A stretch of DNA of 51,623 bases. Origin: Desulfovibrio sp. GTDB lineage: Bacteria; Desulfobacterota; Desulfovibrionia; Desulfovibrionales; Desulfovibrionaceae. This document shows, one piece after another, positions 43,843-51,623 of this stretch. The stretch lies in contig JAFTDG010000078.1 in the NCBI GenBank assembly GCA_017454325.1, positions 1 to 51,623 of the forward strand, written 5' to 3'. Position numbers and translations under genes: made by a program. The stretch's first letter is position 1, and each line of letters opens with the position of its first letter. The notes under the pieces were generated by a model. It did no database searches and was not told where the DNA came from. It saw only the letters and a program-made list of their open reading frames with translations.

Positions 43843-45351
43843 ATGAAAAGAGTTACAGGAATTCTGGCCGTCGTAGTCCTTCTTTTAGGAGGTGCGGCAC
43901 TGGGGCTACACATGTGGCTGCAGTCAGCGGTGGAAGAACTGGCCCGCGAAAGCATCGCATCACTCCCCCTTATTCCGGGAGGTGCCCCGGCCAAGGGGTC
44001 GGTAGAAAATGCGCACTTTATTCCCCTGTCACGTACACTGTATCTTACACGAATACACATTACAGACCCTGCTGTAACAGGCCTTGAAAGTTCCATAGAA
44101 AGTATCTCGTTGCGTTTTACTCCACGTTTTCTGCTGGCGCTGACGCCCCTGCGTAACCTTGTGCTTCCCACGCAGGAAGACGACATGCTAGCTGTGGTCG
44201 AATATGCCCAGTTTGACAACCTGGAATGGAAAATGCGTGGCGAGCGTTGCTCACTTAAACAGTATACGGCAGAAACGGTACACGTCACCGCTGGCATGCT
44301 GGCCTCTCTTATTGACGGGCGCAACACAGATCCACTTGATGTCATCTATCATGCCGGTGCGGATAGCCTTCGTGCCAGGGGCCTTAGTATCAAAAGTTTT
44401 GATAGGAGCGACCTGAACGAAATCATTCTGGACGAGTCTGTCGTGGTTGGCTGGGAGGGCAGCTCTATCCATTCTTCCTCACTTACGGGTCTGCATGGCC
44501 GTGCTGGAAAGGAGGAAATCTTTTCTCTGCAGACACTGCAATATGGCGGCATTACATTGCCTGAGCCAGATCTGTTACGACAATTCTGGCAGGAGTTTCT
44601 CAAGCACGGCAACGACAGCGATGCCCTTTGGATGGCGTGCCGTCCCCTACTTGATAAAATGACCGAAAAGGGTGCGCTTGCGGAAACAGTCCGCATTGGC
44701 ACCCTGCACCTGTATGTAAACGGACAGCCGGTACGCCTGGACGAAGGCGGTTTTGACTATCCGTCTGTTATGCCAAGGCATATAGCTGGCTTTTTGCGGG
44801 GGCTGTCTCTGCCGCGTTCTCTGTTTAAAGATTCTGGACTGGCCCTGCCTGATCTCATGCTTGACTTCTCAGGTTCTGTAGAAGTGTTGGACGAGGGCCG
44901 TGAAAACCACAGTTATGATTTCAAGGCTTCGGGATTGGCCGATGTGGAGTGCAGCTTTGCATTGCATGGTAAGGGATCGCTTTTTGACGAGCAGGCAGTT
45001 CTCACTCACAGCGTCAGCAATGTACGCCTGATGCTGCAGGACAGAGGAGTCATGGCCTGGATGGGGCGCAATATGGGTGGGAGTCCCACAGCCGTTGTGA
45101 CACGGCTGGAACGTGCGCTCAACGAGTTGGAACTGCAGGATACACCGCAGAATCGTCAAATTCAGGCATATCTGCGTACGTTTATACGCCATCCGGGCAG
45201 CCTGGAAGTGCAGTCCCTTTCTGAAAAGCCTGTCGGCCTGATTCAGCTGCTGGAAACGTTGGTAAATCCAGGAGCTTTGTTCACTCTGCGCGTTACTCCC
45301 GGTGCTGTGTCATTGGAAGATGCCATCCGCGCTCTGCCCGCAGTGAAGTGA
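43843..45351 (+). CDS. Unrecognised membrane-anchored protein
   Basis: Protein of 502 aa. One N-terminal membrane helix or uncleaved signal (about 5-25) is followed by a long periplasmic region, predicted mainly beta with some helices. The layout recalls AsmA- or YdgA-type proteins, but I do not recognise a family motif. AAAGGAAA six bases before ATG 43843 supports the start. It sits between nadB and the RlmI-like gene, six bases before the latter. Confidence 0.7.
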   Translation: MKRVTGILAVVVLLLGGAALGLHMWLQSAVEELARESIASLPLIPGGAPAKGSVENAHFIPLSRTLYLTRIHITDPAVTGLESSIESISLRFTPRFLLALTPLRNLVLPTQEDDMLAVVEYAQFDNLEWKMRGERCSLKQYTAETVHVTAGMLASLIDGRNTDPLDVIYHAGADSLRARGLSIKSFDRSDLNEIILDESVVVGWEGSSIHSSSLTGLHGRAGKEEIFSLQTLQYGGITLPEPDLLRQFWQEFLKHGNDSDALWMACRPLLDKMTEKGALAETVRIGTLHLYVNGQPVRLDEGGFDYPSVMPRHIAGFLRGLSLPRSLFKDSGLALPDLMLDFSGSVEVLDEGRENHSYDFKASGLADVECSFALHGKGSLFDEQAVLTHSVSNVRLMLQDRGVMAWMGRNMGGSPTAVVTRLERALNELELQDTPQNRQIQAYLRTFIRHPGSLEVQSLSEKPVGLIQLLETLVNPGALFTLRVTPGAVSLEDAIRALPAVK

Positions 45352-45356
45352 CAGGT

Positions 45357-46538
45357 ATGCGCGTACTACGGCTCAAACCACACGAAGACCGCCGTCTGCG
45401 CGCCGGGCATCTGTGGATCTTTGCCAACGAGGTAGACGTAAGGCGAACCCCGCTTACGTCTTTCAGCCCCGGCGAGGCAGTCATTGTCTGCGACGCACGG
45501 GGGGCACCGCTTGGCAGTGCCTGCGTCAACCAAGCCTCCCTCATCTGCGCTCGTTTGCACAGCCGTACTCCTGATGTTGAGCTGGATGAAAACCTCTTGA
45601 GACAACGGCTGAGAGCGGCTTTGCGCCTGCGTGAGCGCCTTTACAGCGCTCCATGGTATCGGCTGTGCCACGGAGAGGGTGATTTCCTTCCTGGTCTCGT
45701 TGTAGACCGGTATGGTGATCATCTCACCGTACAGATTTCAACGGCGGGCATGGATTGTCGCCGATCAGTGATCGAGGCAGTATTACGTGATGTGCTCAAG
45801 CCCGTTTCTATCCTCTGGGATAATGATCTGCCTGCGCGGACGCTGGAGGGTCTACCCCTTGGTCGCGTAGTATCAGGCCCGGCACCAGAAATACTGGACG
45901 TGTCGGAAAACGGCTGTCATTTTGCCGTTCCCTGCCTTACGGGGCAGAAGACGGGCTGGTTTTATGACCAGCGTCAAAACAGGGCTGAGCTGGCTCGTTA
46001 CGCCGCTGACGCTGAGGTGTTGGACGTATTTAGCTATGCAGGGGGCTTTGGGGTGACAGCCGCTGCTTCAGGGGCACGTTCTGTCTGTTTCGTCGACGCT
46101 TCGGCACAAGCCCTGGATTTCGCTGCCCGCAATGCTCTGGCCAACGCACCTCACTGTGCAGCACACACGATATGTGGCGACGCTTTCGCCGTTATGCAGC
46201 AGTTGTATAACGAGGGTCGGCGTTTTCAGGTCATCAGTGTAGATCCGCCTGCCTTTATTAAACGCCGTAAAGATGCTGCCAAGGGTCTTGCCGCATATCG
46301 CAAGGCTACGGCCCTTGCTGTGCGCCTGCTTGCTCCAGGTGGTATCATTGCGAGTTCTTCCTGTTCGCACCACCTTGAAGCTCAGGCATTGAGGACATGC
46401 TTGACGCAAGCCACTGCAGGGCGCAAACTACATGCCCGCCTGCTCTTTGCCGGAGGGCAGGGACCGGACCATCCCATACATGTGGCCATGCCCGAAACAT
46501 CGTATCTCAAGTGCTTTATCGCTCAACTGGAAGACTAA
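45357..46538 (+). CDS. RlmI-like SAM-dependent rRNA methyltransferase
   Basis: Predicted 23S rRNA cytosine-5 methyltransferase of 393 aa. An N-terminal PUA-type domain (RLRAGHLWIFANEV) is followed by an RlmI linker and a Rossmann methyltransferase with motif I VLDVFSYAGGFG, acidic VDAS, motif IV DPPAFIKRR, and SSCSHH. I chose ATG 45357; GTG 45348 overlapping the previous stop is possible. It is probably cotranscribed with neighbours. Confidence 0.87.
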   Translation: MRVLRLKPHEDRRLRAGHLWIFANEVDVRRTPLTSFSPGEAVIVCDARGAPLGSACVNQASLICARLHSRTPDVELDENLLRQRLRAALRLRERLYSAPWYRLCHGEGDFLPGLVVDRYGDHLTVQISTAGMDCRRSVIEAVLRDVLKPVSILWDNDLPARTLEGLPLGRVVSGPAPEILDVSENGCHFAVPCLTGQKTGWFYDQRQNRAELARYAADAEVLDVFSYAGGFGVTAAASGARSVCFVDASAQALDFAARNALANAPHCAAHTICGDAFAVMQQLYNEGRRFQVISVDPPAFIKRRKDAAKGLAAYRKATALAVRLLAPGGIIASSSCSHHLEAQALRTCLTQATAGRKLHARLLFAGGQGPDHPIHVAMPETSYLKCFIAQLED

Positions 46539-46553
46539 GCTCAAGGAATAATC

Positions 46554-47741
46554 ATGCTACTCAATAAAGTCCGTCTACTTACCCCAGGTCCTACACCTCT
46601 GCCGGAACGTGTGCGTCTTGCACTCGCCAAAGATATGATACATCATCGTAAACGCGCCTTTATGGATACGATGATGCAGGTACAGGAACGCCTGCGCATA
46701 CTTTTTGGCACCGCTGATACGGTATTGCCTCTTTCCTGCTCAGGCACTGGCGCCATGACGGCAGCCGTTCACAGCCTCTTTACGCCGGGGCAGCGTGTCC
46801 TTGTGGTAGAAGGGGGCAAATTTGGCCAGCGCTGGCATGAAATTGCCAGTCAACGCGGGTTGGAAGTGACCTCTCTTGCCGTTCCATGGGGCAAGGGTGT
46901 GGAACCGCAGGCCGTGGCCGATGCCCTCAAGGCAGACCCTTCCATCAAAGGTGTGCTTATCCAGTATTCTGAAACATCCACTGGTGTGCTTCACCCCGTC
47001 AGGGAAGTGGCGAGCATCACCCGCGAAAGTAATGCCCTTTTGGTTGTGGACGGCATATCTGCTGTGGGGTTGGCCCCCTGTCCTATGGATGCGTGGGGTA
47101 TAGACTGCCTGCTAACCGGTTCCCAAAAAGGACTCATGTTGCCCCCTGGTCTGGCTCTGCTGGCACTTTCACCTCGGGCATGGAAAAGTGCTGAGGCAAA
47201 TGATTCCGGCTGTTTCTATTTTAACTTGCCAGCTGAAAAGGCTAAGCTTGCCAAGGGGCAGACGCTCTTCACAAGTGCCGTCAATCTCATTATTGGGCTC
47301 AACGAAAGCCTGGATATGCTGCTGGAAAACGGCCTGGAAGCCGTCTATGCCAAACAGTGGGCATTGACCATGCTCAACCGGGCTGGCCTGTCTGCCATGG
47401 GACTCACGCTCTTTGCTCCGGAGCATTTTGCCTGGGGCATCACCAGTGTACTCCTGCCTGCTGGCGTGGACGGCACGGAAGTGGTGCGCATTGCTATGGA
47501 AACATATGGTGTTTGTCTGGCCGGTGGGCAAGACCACCTGAAAGGCAGGCTCGTCCGCGTCGGTCATATGGGTTGGGTTGACTGGGCAGATGCCTTGGCC
47601 GGGCTGTACGCTTTGAATCGCAGCATTATAGCGGCAGGTGGACATTGTGGTTCACGCGATTATATGGAAACCGCCATGGCCGCGTACCGCATGGCGCTTT
47701 CAGGCAAGCCTGGACAAGCCCTACCTCTCATACACAGCTGA
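46554..47741 (+). CDS. Class V PLP-dependent aminotransferase
   Basis: Protein of 395 aa of the alanine-glyoxylate / serine-pyruvate aminotransferase group. It starts with LTPGPTPLPERV; the PLP lysine is K192 in TGSQKGLMLPPG, and the cofactor aspartate lies in VVDGISAVG. The substrate cannot be settled by sequence alone. AAGGA eight bases upstream supports the start. Confidence 0.87.
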   Translation: MLLNKVRLLTPGPTPLPERVRLALAKDMIHHRKRAFMDTMMQVQERLRILFGTADTVLPLSCSGTGAMTAAVHSLFTPGQRVLVVEGGKFGQRWHEIASQRGLEVTSLAVPWGKGVEPQAVADALKADPSIKGVLIQYSETSTGVLHPVREVASITRESNALLVVDGISAVGLAPCPMDAWGIDCLLTGSQKGLMLPPGLALLALSPRAWKSAEANDSGCFYFNLPAEKAKLAKGQTLFTSAVNLIIGLNESLDMLLENGLEAVYAKQWALTMLNRAGLSAMGLTLFAPEHFAWGITSVLLPAGVDGTEVVRIAMETYGVCLAGGQDHLKGRLVRVGHMGWVDWADALAGLYALNRSIIAAGGHCGSRDYMETAMAAYRMALSGKPGQALPLIHS

Positions 47742-47780
47742 TTGCGTCAACGGAAAAGGCGCTAACCCTAAGAGGTCGTT

Positions 47781-48092
47781 ATGGACACTGCGCAGCATCC
47801 TCAACATGAAAATGCCATGCCGGAAGTGACATTTTCAACCTTTATTCTTTCTCTTGCATCATCAGCATTGCTGCATCTGGGTGAAGTGCCTAATCCCGAT
47901 ACGGGGCAAATACAATCCAGCCTGCCTCTCGCCAAGCATACCATTGACGTACTTGAAATGTTGCGCATCAAGACAGAGAAAGGCCTTGATGCACAGGAAC
48001 ACGCCATGCTGGAAAGCATTCTTTACGAGCTGCGCATGAAGTATGTCATGCACTGTGGTCAGGCAAGCCCTATTTCGGGTAAAGGACAATAG
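47781..48092 (+). CDS. DUF1844 family protein
   Basis: Small protein of 103 aa. TFSTFILSLASSALLHLGEV followed by LAKHTIDVLEMLRIKTEKGL is the DUF1844 signature. It is helical with a weakly hydrophobic stretch. The function is unknown; the family is common in Desulfobacterota and neighbouring phyla. AGAGG is upstream of the ATG. Confidence 0.82.
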   Translation: MDTAQHPQHENAMPEVTFSTFILSLASSALLHLGEVPNPDTGQIQSSLPLAKHTIDVLEMLRIKTEKGLDAQEHAMLESILYELRMKYVMHCGQASPISGKGQ

Positions 48093-48114
48093 GCATAACT
48101 AGGGGGAAGCTGGC

Positions 48115-49170
48115 ATGAAGACCATCAATGTGGGGCTGGTGGGCATTACTGGATACGCAGGCATGGAGCTGACGCGACTCCTGGCAGGCCACCCTTGCAT
48201 GCGTCTGTGTATGGCCTGTTCACGGGCCGAGGCTGGTAAACGACTCGGGGAATATTATCCTTTTTTGAACCATATGCCGGGAGCAGATGTAGTAATCAGT
48301 GTCTTTGATCCTCAGGAGGCAGCCCGACAGTGCGAACTCGTGTTTCTGGCCGTTCCGGCTGGCACGGCCATGGACATGGTCGGTCCGCTGCTGCGGGCCG
48401 GGGTGAAAGTGGTGGATTTTTCGGCAGACTTTCGTCTGCATGATCCAGACATTTATGCTCAGTGGTACAAACGCGACCACATCTGTCCTGAATTGCTGCA
48501 CAAGGCTGTATATGGTCTGCCTGAACGGTATGCTGATGTTATTGCCAAGGCTCAACTTGTTGCCAACCCCGGTTGTTATCCCACATCGGTCATTCTTGGG
48601 CTTGCCGCAGCCTTTAAACATGATTTTATTCAAACCACAGACATCGTGGTGGATGCAAAATCCGGGGCAACGGGTGCAGGACGCAAGGCTAGTGTGTCCA
48701 CACTATTCTGTGAAGTGTCAGACAATTTCCGTGCCTATGGCCTGCCTACACATCGCCATACGCCAGAGATTGAGCAGGAGCTTTCACTCCTGGCCGGGCA
48801 TGATATGCGCCTTTCTTTTAACACGCATCTTTTGCCTACTAACAGGGGCATTCTTTCCACAATCTATACCAAACTCAAGCATCCTGAAACCACGCTGGAC
48901 GAAGTGCATGCTGCCTATGTGAGCACATGGAATGATAGTCAGTGGGTTCGTGTGCTCCCCAAGGGGGCGCTACCCGAAACGCGTTTTGTACGCGGCAGCA
49001 TGTTTTGTGACATTGGTCTGGTGGTAGACTCCCGTACGGGTAGGCTGATCATTCTCTCGGCAATTGACAATCTTTGCAGGGGGGCATCAGGCCAGGCATT
49101 GGCTAATGCCAACCTGATGTGCGGTTTGTCTGTGGAGACCGGTCTCAAGGCTCTGGCGCCACTGGCCTGA
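48115..49170 (+). CDS. argC: N-acetyl-gamma-glutamyl-phosphate reductase
   Basis: Third step of arginine synthesis. The protein has 351 aa. The Rossmann motif GITGYAGMEL at the N-terminus, the catalytic cysteine in ANPGCYPTS, and the C-terminal DNLCRGASGQA are present. AGGGGGAA precedes the ATG. No other arg genes are in the window. Confidence 0.95.
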   Translation: MKTINVGLVGITGYAGMELTRLLAGHPCMRLCMACSRAEAGKRLGEYYPFLNHMPGADVVISVFDPQEAARQCELVFLAVPAGTAMDMVGPLLRAGVKVVDFSADFRLHDPDIYAQWYKRDHICPELLHKAVYGLPERYADVIAKAQLVANPGCYPTSVILGLAAAFKHDFIQTTDIVVDAKSGATGAGRKASVSTLFCEVSDNFRAYGLPTHRHTPEIEQELSLLAGHDMRLSFNTHLLPTNRGILSTIYTKLKHPETTLDEVHAAYVSTWNDSQWVRVLPKGALPETRFVRGSMFCDIGLVVDSRTGRLIILSAIDNLCRGASGQALANANLMCGLSVETGLKALAPLA

Positions 49171-49265
49171 GGCATGGAGCGAGTGTTTGGGACAGGGGGG
49201 CGCACTGCTGTTTGATGGCGTTGCTGCAGCATCCCGTCTTATGGGCATATGCGTCGGAGAATTTC

Positions 49266-50357
49266 ATGCAAGCGCAAACAATCTATCAAGATCCAATACT
49301 CTGCCGTACCCTGCTCGAACGTCTCAATGTTGCGCTGAATGGCCGCAGTATGCGTTTTATGGAGGTGTGCGGTACACATACTGTGGCAATTTTCCAAAGT
49401 GGCCTGCGTACGCTGCTGCCTAAAGAAGTTACACACCTCTCCGGTCCAGGTTGCCCCGTCTGCGTGACCCATGATGCGGAGGTGGCAGCTTTTCTTGATC
49501 TGGCCGGGCGTGATGGCATCATTATTGCCACGTTCGGCGATTTGATGCGTGTGCCGGGGCCGGGTGGACGCAGTCTTAAACACGCTAAGGCAGAGGGCGC
49601 ACGGATAGAGATGGTCTATTCTCCCTTGGATGCGCTTCGGCTTGCTACGGAAAATCCCGGCGATACCGTGGTGTTTCTGGGTATTGGTTTTGAAACTACG
49701 GCCCCCACGGTTGCCGCCACACTGCTTACTGCACAGCAGCAGCGACTTGACAATTTTTGTGTATTCTCACTGCATAAGCTCGTTCCACCAGCCTTGCGTA
49801 CTTTGCTGGACAGTGCTGAAAGTGCCATTGACGCCTTTCTGTTGCCAGGACATGTTTCCACCATTCTCGGGCTTGGGCCGTATGCTTTTCTGGCTCAGGA
49901 ATACCATGTTCCCGGCGTGGTAGGAGGGTTCGAGCCAGTGGATATCCTGCTGGCTCTCTGCCTTATGGCTGAGCAGTTGCGCGATCATGCTCCTGCCGTT
50001 GTCAACGCCTATCCTCGCGCTGTGGATAATGCGGGCAATCCACGGGCTCGTGCGCTGCTTGAGCAGTTCTTTGAACCAAGCGATGCTCTGTGGCGCGGCA
50101 TTGGCCGTATTCCTGAGAGTGGCTTGGCCTTGCGTCCGGAATATGAGCAGCTGGATGCCGTGCGGCGGTTGGGTCTTTGCCTGCCCGATGTCCCCCCTCT
50201 GCCTGGTTGTCGTTGTGGGGATGTGCTCAAAGGACGCATTACCCCGCAGGCATGCCCGCTTTTCAGAAAAAAATGTACTCCGGCAACGCCCGTGGGCCCC
50301 TGCATGGTTTCCACAGAGGGCAGTTGTGCGGCTTATTACAAATATGCGGAGCAATAA
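49266..50357 (+). CDS. hypD: Hydrogenase maturation protein HypD
   Basis: Fe-S scaffold that helps assemble the Fe(CN)2CO unit of NiFe hydrogenases. The protein has 363 aa. Family motifs MEVCGTHT, GPGCPVC, GFETTAPT and LPGHVSTILG, and the C-terminal CRCGDVL to CTPATPVGPC cysteines, are intact. ATG 49266 has GGAG six bases upstream; the open frame further upstream overlaps argC and is rejected. It couples to hypE via TAATG. Confidence 0.94.
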   Translation: MQAQTIYQDPILCRTLLERLNVALNGRSMRFMEVCGTHTVAIFQSGLRTLLPKEVTHLSGPGCPVCVTHDAEVAAFLDLAGRDGIIIATFGDLMRVPGPGGRSLKHAKAEGARIEMVYSPLDALRLATENPGDTVVFLGIGFETTAPTVAATLLTAQQQRLDNFCVFSLHKLVPPALRTLLDSAESAIDAFLLPGHVSTILGLGPYAFLAQEYHVPGVVGGFEPVDILLALCLMAEQLRDHAPAVVNAYPRAVDNAGNPRARALLEQFFEPSDALWRGIGRIPESGLALRPEYEQLDAVRRLGLCLPDVPPLPGCRCGDVLKGRITPQACPLFRKKCTPATPVGPCMVSTEGSCAAYYKYAEQ

Positions 50358-51361
50358 TGGACGCATATCTTCTTCTTGATGCTGGCAGTGGTGGCAGGGC
50401 CTCTCAGCGCTTGGTCAACCAGTGTTTTTTGCGCCACTTTGCTAACCCCCTTCTGGAGCGTCTGGATGATGCCGCTATGCTAGCTGATCTCACAGGACCG
50501 CTGTCCATGAGTACAGATTCCTACACGGTGACGCCGTTATTTTTTGCCGGCGGCAGCGTTGGTACTTTGGCTGTGCACGGTACTGTCAACGATGTATCCA
50601 TGCTGGGTGCGCGGCCGCGTTATCTCTCTTGCGGATTCATTCTGGAGGAAGGCCTGCCGCTTCCAACACTAGAACGCATTGTGGTAGACATGGCAGAAGC
50701 CGCTCGCAACGCGAATGTGTGTATTGTTACAGGTGATACTAAGGTGGTACCACGCGGTGCATGTGACAAGGTTTTTATCAACACCACAGGCATAGGTGAA
50801 ATTTTTGTCACACCCGTACCCTCAGGACATAATGCCAGACCCGGTGATGCTGTGCTTATCAGCGGAGCCATGGGCGACCACGGTCTCACCATCATGGGCA
50901 GCCGGGAAGGGCTTTCCTTTCTTACCGATGTTGCCTCTGACTCAGCCCCTCTCAACCGTATGATTGAAGATGTTTTTACTGCGGCAGGTGAGGTGCATGT
51001 GCTGCGAGACCCCACGCGTGGCGGTCTGGCTACAACGCTCAACGAAATCGCCGAGCAGTCGCAGGTGCATATTGAGCTGGACGAGGCATGCGTACCTGTG
51101 CATGAGGCCGTACGCAACGGCTGTTCTTTTCTTGGCCTGGATCCTCTCTATCTTGCCAACGAAGGCAAGTGTATCTGCATACTGCCTGAGGAGAAAGCCG
51201 ATGCCGCTCTTGCTGCCATGCGCAGTTCTCCCTACGGTAAGGAAGCCGCTCGCGTGGGCACGGTGCTTGAAGGACGCGCACAGGTGACGTTACGTACGCC
51301 CATCGGTGGTCACCGTCTGCTGGGTATGCTGGAAGGTTCTCAACTGCCCCGCATTTGCTAG
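50357..51361 (+). CDS. hypE: Hydrogenase maturation protein HypE
   Basis: Dehydrates the thiocarboxamide on its own C-terminal cysteine to make cyanide for NiFe sites. The protein has 334 aa of the AIR synthase-like fold. The N-terminal TDSYTVTPLFFAGG, VTGDTKVVPRG and RDPTRGGLAT, and the essential C-terminal PRIC with terminal Cys, are intact. The start overlaps the hypD stop by one base. Hydrogenases served by it must be elsewhere, because the hydrogenase-like complex here lacks NiFe ligands. Confidence 0.95.
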   Translation: MDAYLLLDAGSGGRASQRLVNQCFLRHFANPLLERLDDAAMLADLTGPLSMSTDSYTVTPLFFAGGSVGTLAVHGTVNDVSMLGARPRYLSCGFILEEGLPLPTLERIVVDMAEAARNANVCIVTGDTKVVPRGACDKVFINTTGIGEIFVTPVPSGHNARPGDAVLISGAMGDHGLTIMGSREGLSFLTDVASDSAPLNRMIEDVFTAAGEVHVLRDPTRGGLATTLNEIAEQSQVHIELDEACVPVHEAVRNGCSFLGLDPLYLANEGKCICILPEEKADAALAAMRSSPYGKEAARVGTVLEGRAQVTLRTPIGGHRLLGMLEGSQLPRIC

Positions 51362-51410
51362 CTGTTTACATTAAACATTAGGTAAAAAACTGAAACGCTT
51401 TCTATAGTTG

Positions 51411-51623
51411 TTAAAACTTATAGATAAAGCTCACATTCACGTTCCAGAGATTTTCAGTGCTGTTGGCGTGGCGATATACGCCTGTGCCGTCCGTGAAACC
51501 GCCCCACACGCTGCGGGAATTGTCCAGCCACAGGGCGATGTAGTTGGCCTCCACCAGCAGCTTCAGATTTTCGTATATCTGGTACTGCGACATGAGGCCT
51601 ACTTCAAATGCCTTGTCTTTGTC
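51411..51623 (-). CDS. Outer membrane beta-barrel protein, C-terminal fragment
   Basis: The frame runs off the window end. About 70 residues are visible, alternating hydrophobic and polar as in beta strands (NLKLLVEANYIALWLD, then NLWNVNVSFIYKF) and ending in the terminal phenylalanine needed for BAM recognition. It is probably a porin of the Desulfovibrio homotrimeric type, but too little is visible to assign. It converges with hypE across 49 bases. Confidence 0.65.
   Translation of the reverse strand, partial: DKDKAFEVGLMSQYQIYENLKLLVEANYIALWLDNSRSVWGGFTDGTGVYRHANSTENLWNVNVSFIYKF

Noticed and set aside
49119..49265. N-terminal extension of HypD overlapping argC
   Set aside because: Not conserved in HypD, and a good ribosome site precedes ATG 49266.
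1..51623. CRISPR arrays, rRNA genes, intact insertion sequences
   Set aside because: No regularly spaced repeats, rRNA-like sequence or intact transposase frames were seen.

Overview
The window looks like chromosome from a Desulfovibrio-type sulfate reducer (Desulfobacterota). This placement is inferred from gene content: a lysS-lolE-lolD-bamA operon with an N-terminally extended BamA, an energy-converting hydrogenase-like membrane complex, indolepyruvate:ferredoxin oxidoreductase, HypD/HypE and a complete NadB-NadA-NadC route. No rRNA or other species marker is present.

Layout. (1) 1-4570 is a horizontally acquired-looking segment: an XRE regulator, an AT-rich control region with repeats of a TATCGACGA element, a type I restriction subunit HsdR, a terminator, and the degraded C-terminus of a tyrosine integrase. 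It abuts the 3' end of tRNA-Glu(CUC) at 4571-4646, a classic island boundary. (2) 4805-11156 (minus) is an envelope and translation operon, lysS-lolE-lolD-bamA, with a strong palindromic terminator. (3) 11361-20315 carries short units: a double-ACT regulator plus UPF0210 pair, a membrane diguanylate cyclase, two EamA transporters, a DUF169 protein, TatD, and unknown proteins, one behind a good sigma-54 promoter candidate.

(4) 20440-28853 (plus) is UDP-glucuronate decarboxylase followed by a tightly packed six-gene complex resembling Hyf/Ech hydrogenase. Its large subunit has lost all four NiFe-ligating cysteines while its small subunit keeps its Fe-S cysteines. This is the hallmark of the poorly understood hydrogenase-related (Ehr) complexes, and is the most interesting system here. 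(5) 29191-31224 holds a TolC-type outer membrane factor and a short protein resembling the N-terminus of a type I secreted adhesin. (6) 31221-34446 (minus) is iorB-iorA plus a TPR membrane protein; IorA has a degenerate ferredoxin module.

(7) 34778-38575 (plus) is proA-nadD-TPR-DUF4198-like. (8) mgtE (minus) has a structured leader with its own promoter and terminator. (9) 40253-51361 (plus) is nadC-nadA-nadB, an unknown anchored protein, an RlmI-like methyltransferase, a class V aminotransferase, DUF1844, argC, hypD and hypE. The window ends in the C-terminus of an outer membrane beta-barrel protein on the minus strand.

Functionally, NAD is made from aspartate by NadB/A/C and NadD, all within about 8 kb. 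HypD/E serve NiFe hydrogenases encoded elsewhere, because the hydrogenase-like complex here cannot hold a NiFe centre.
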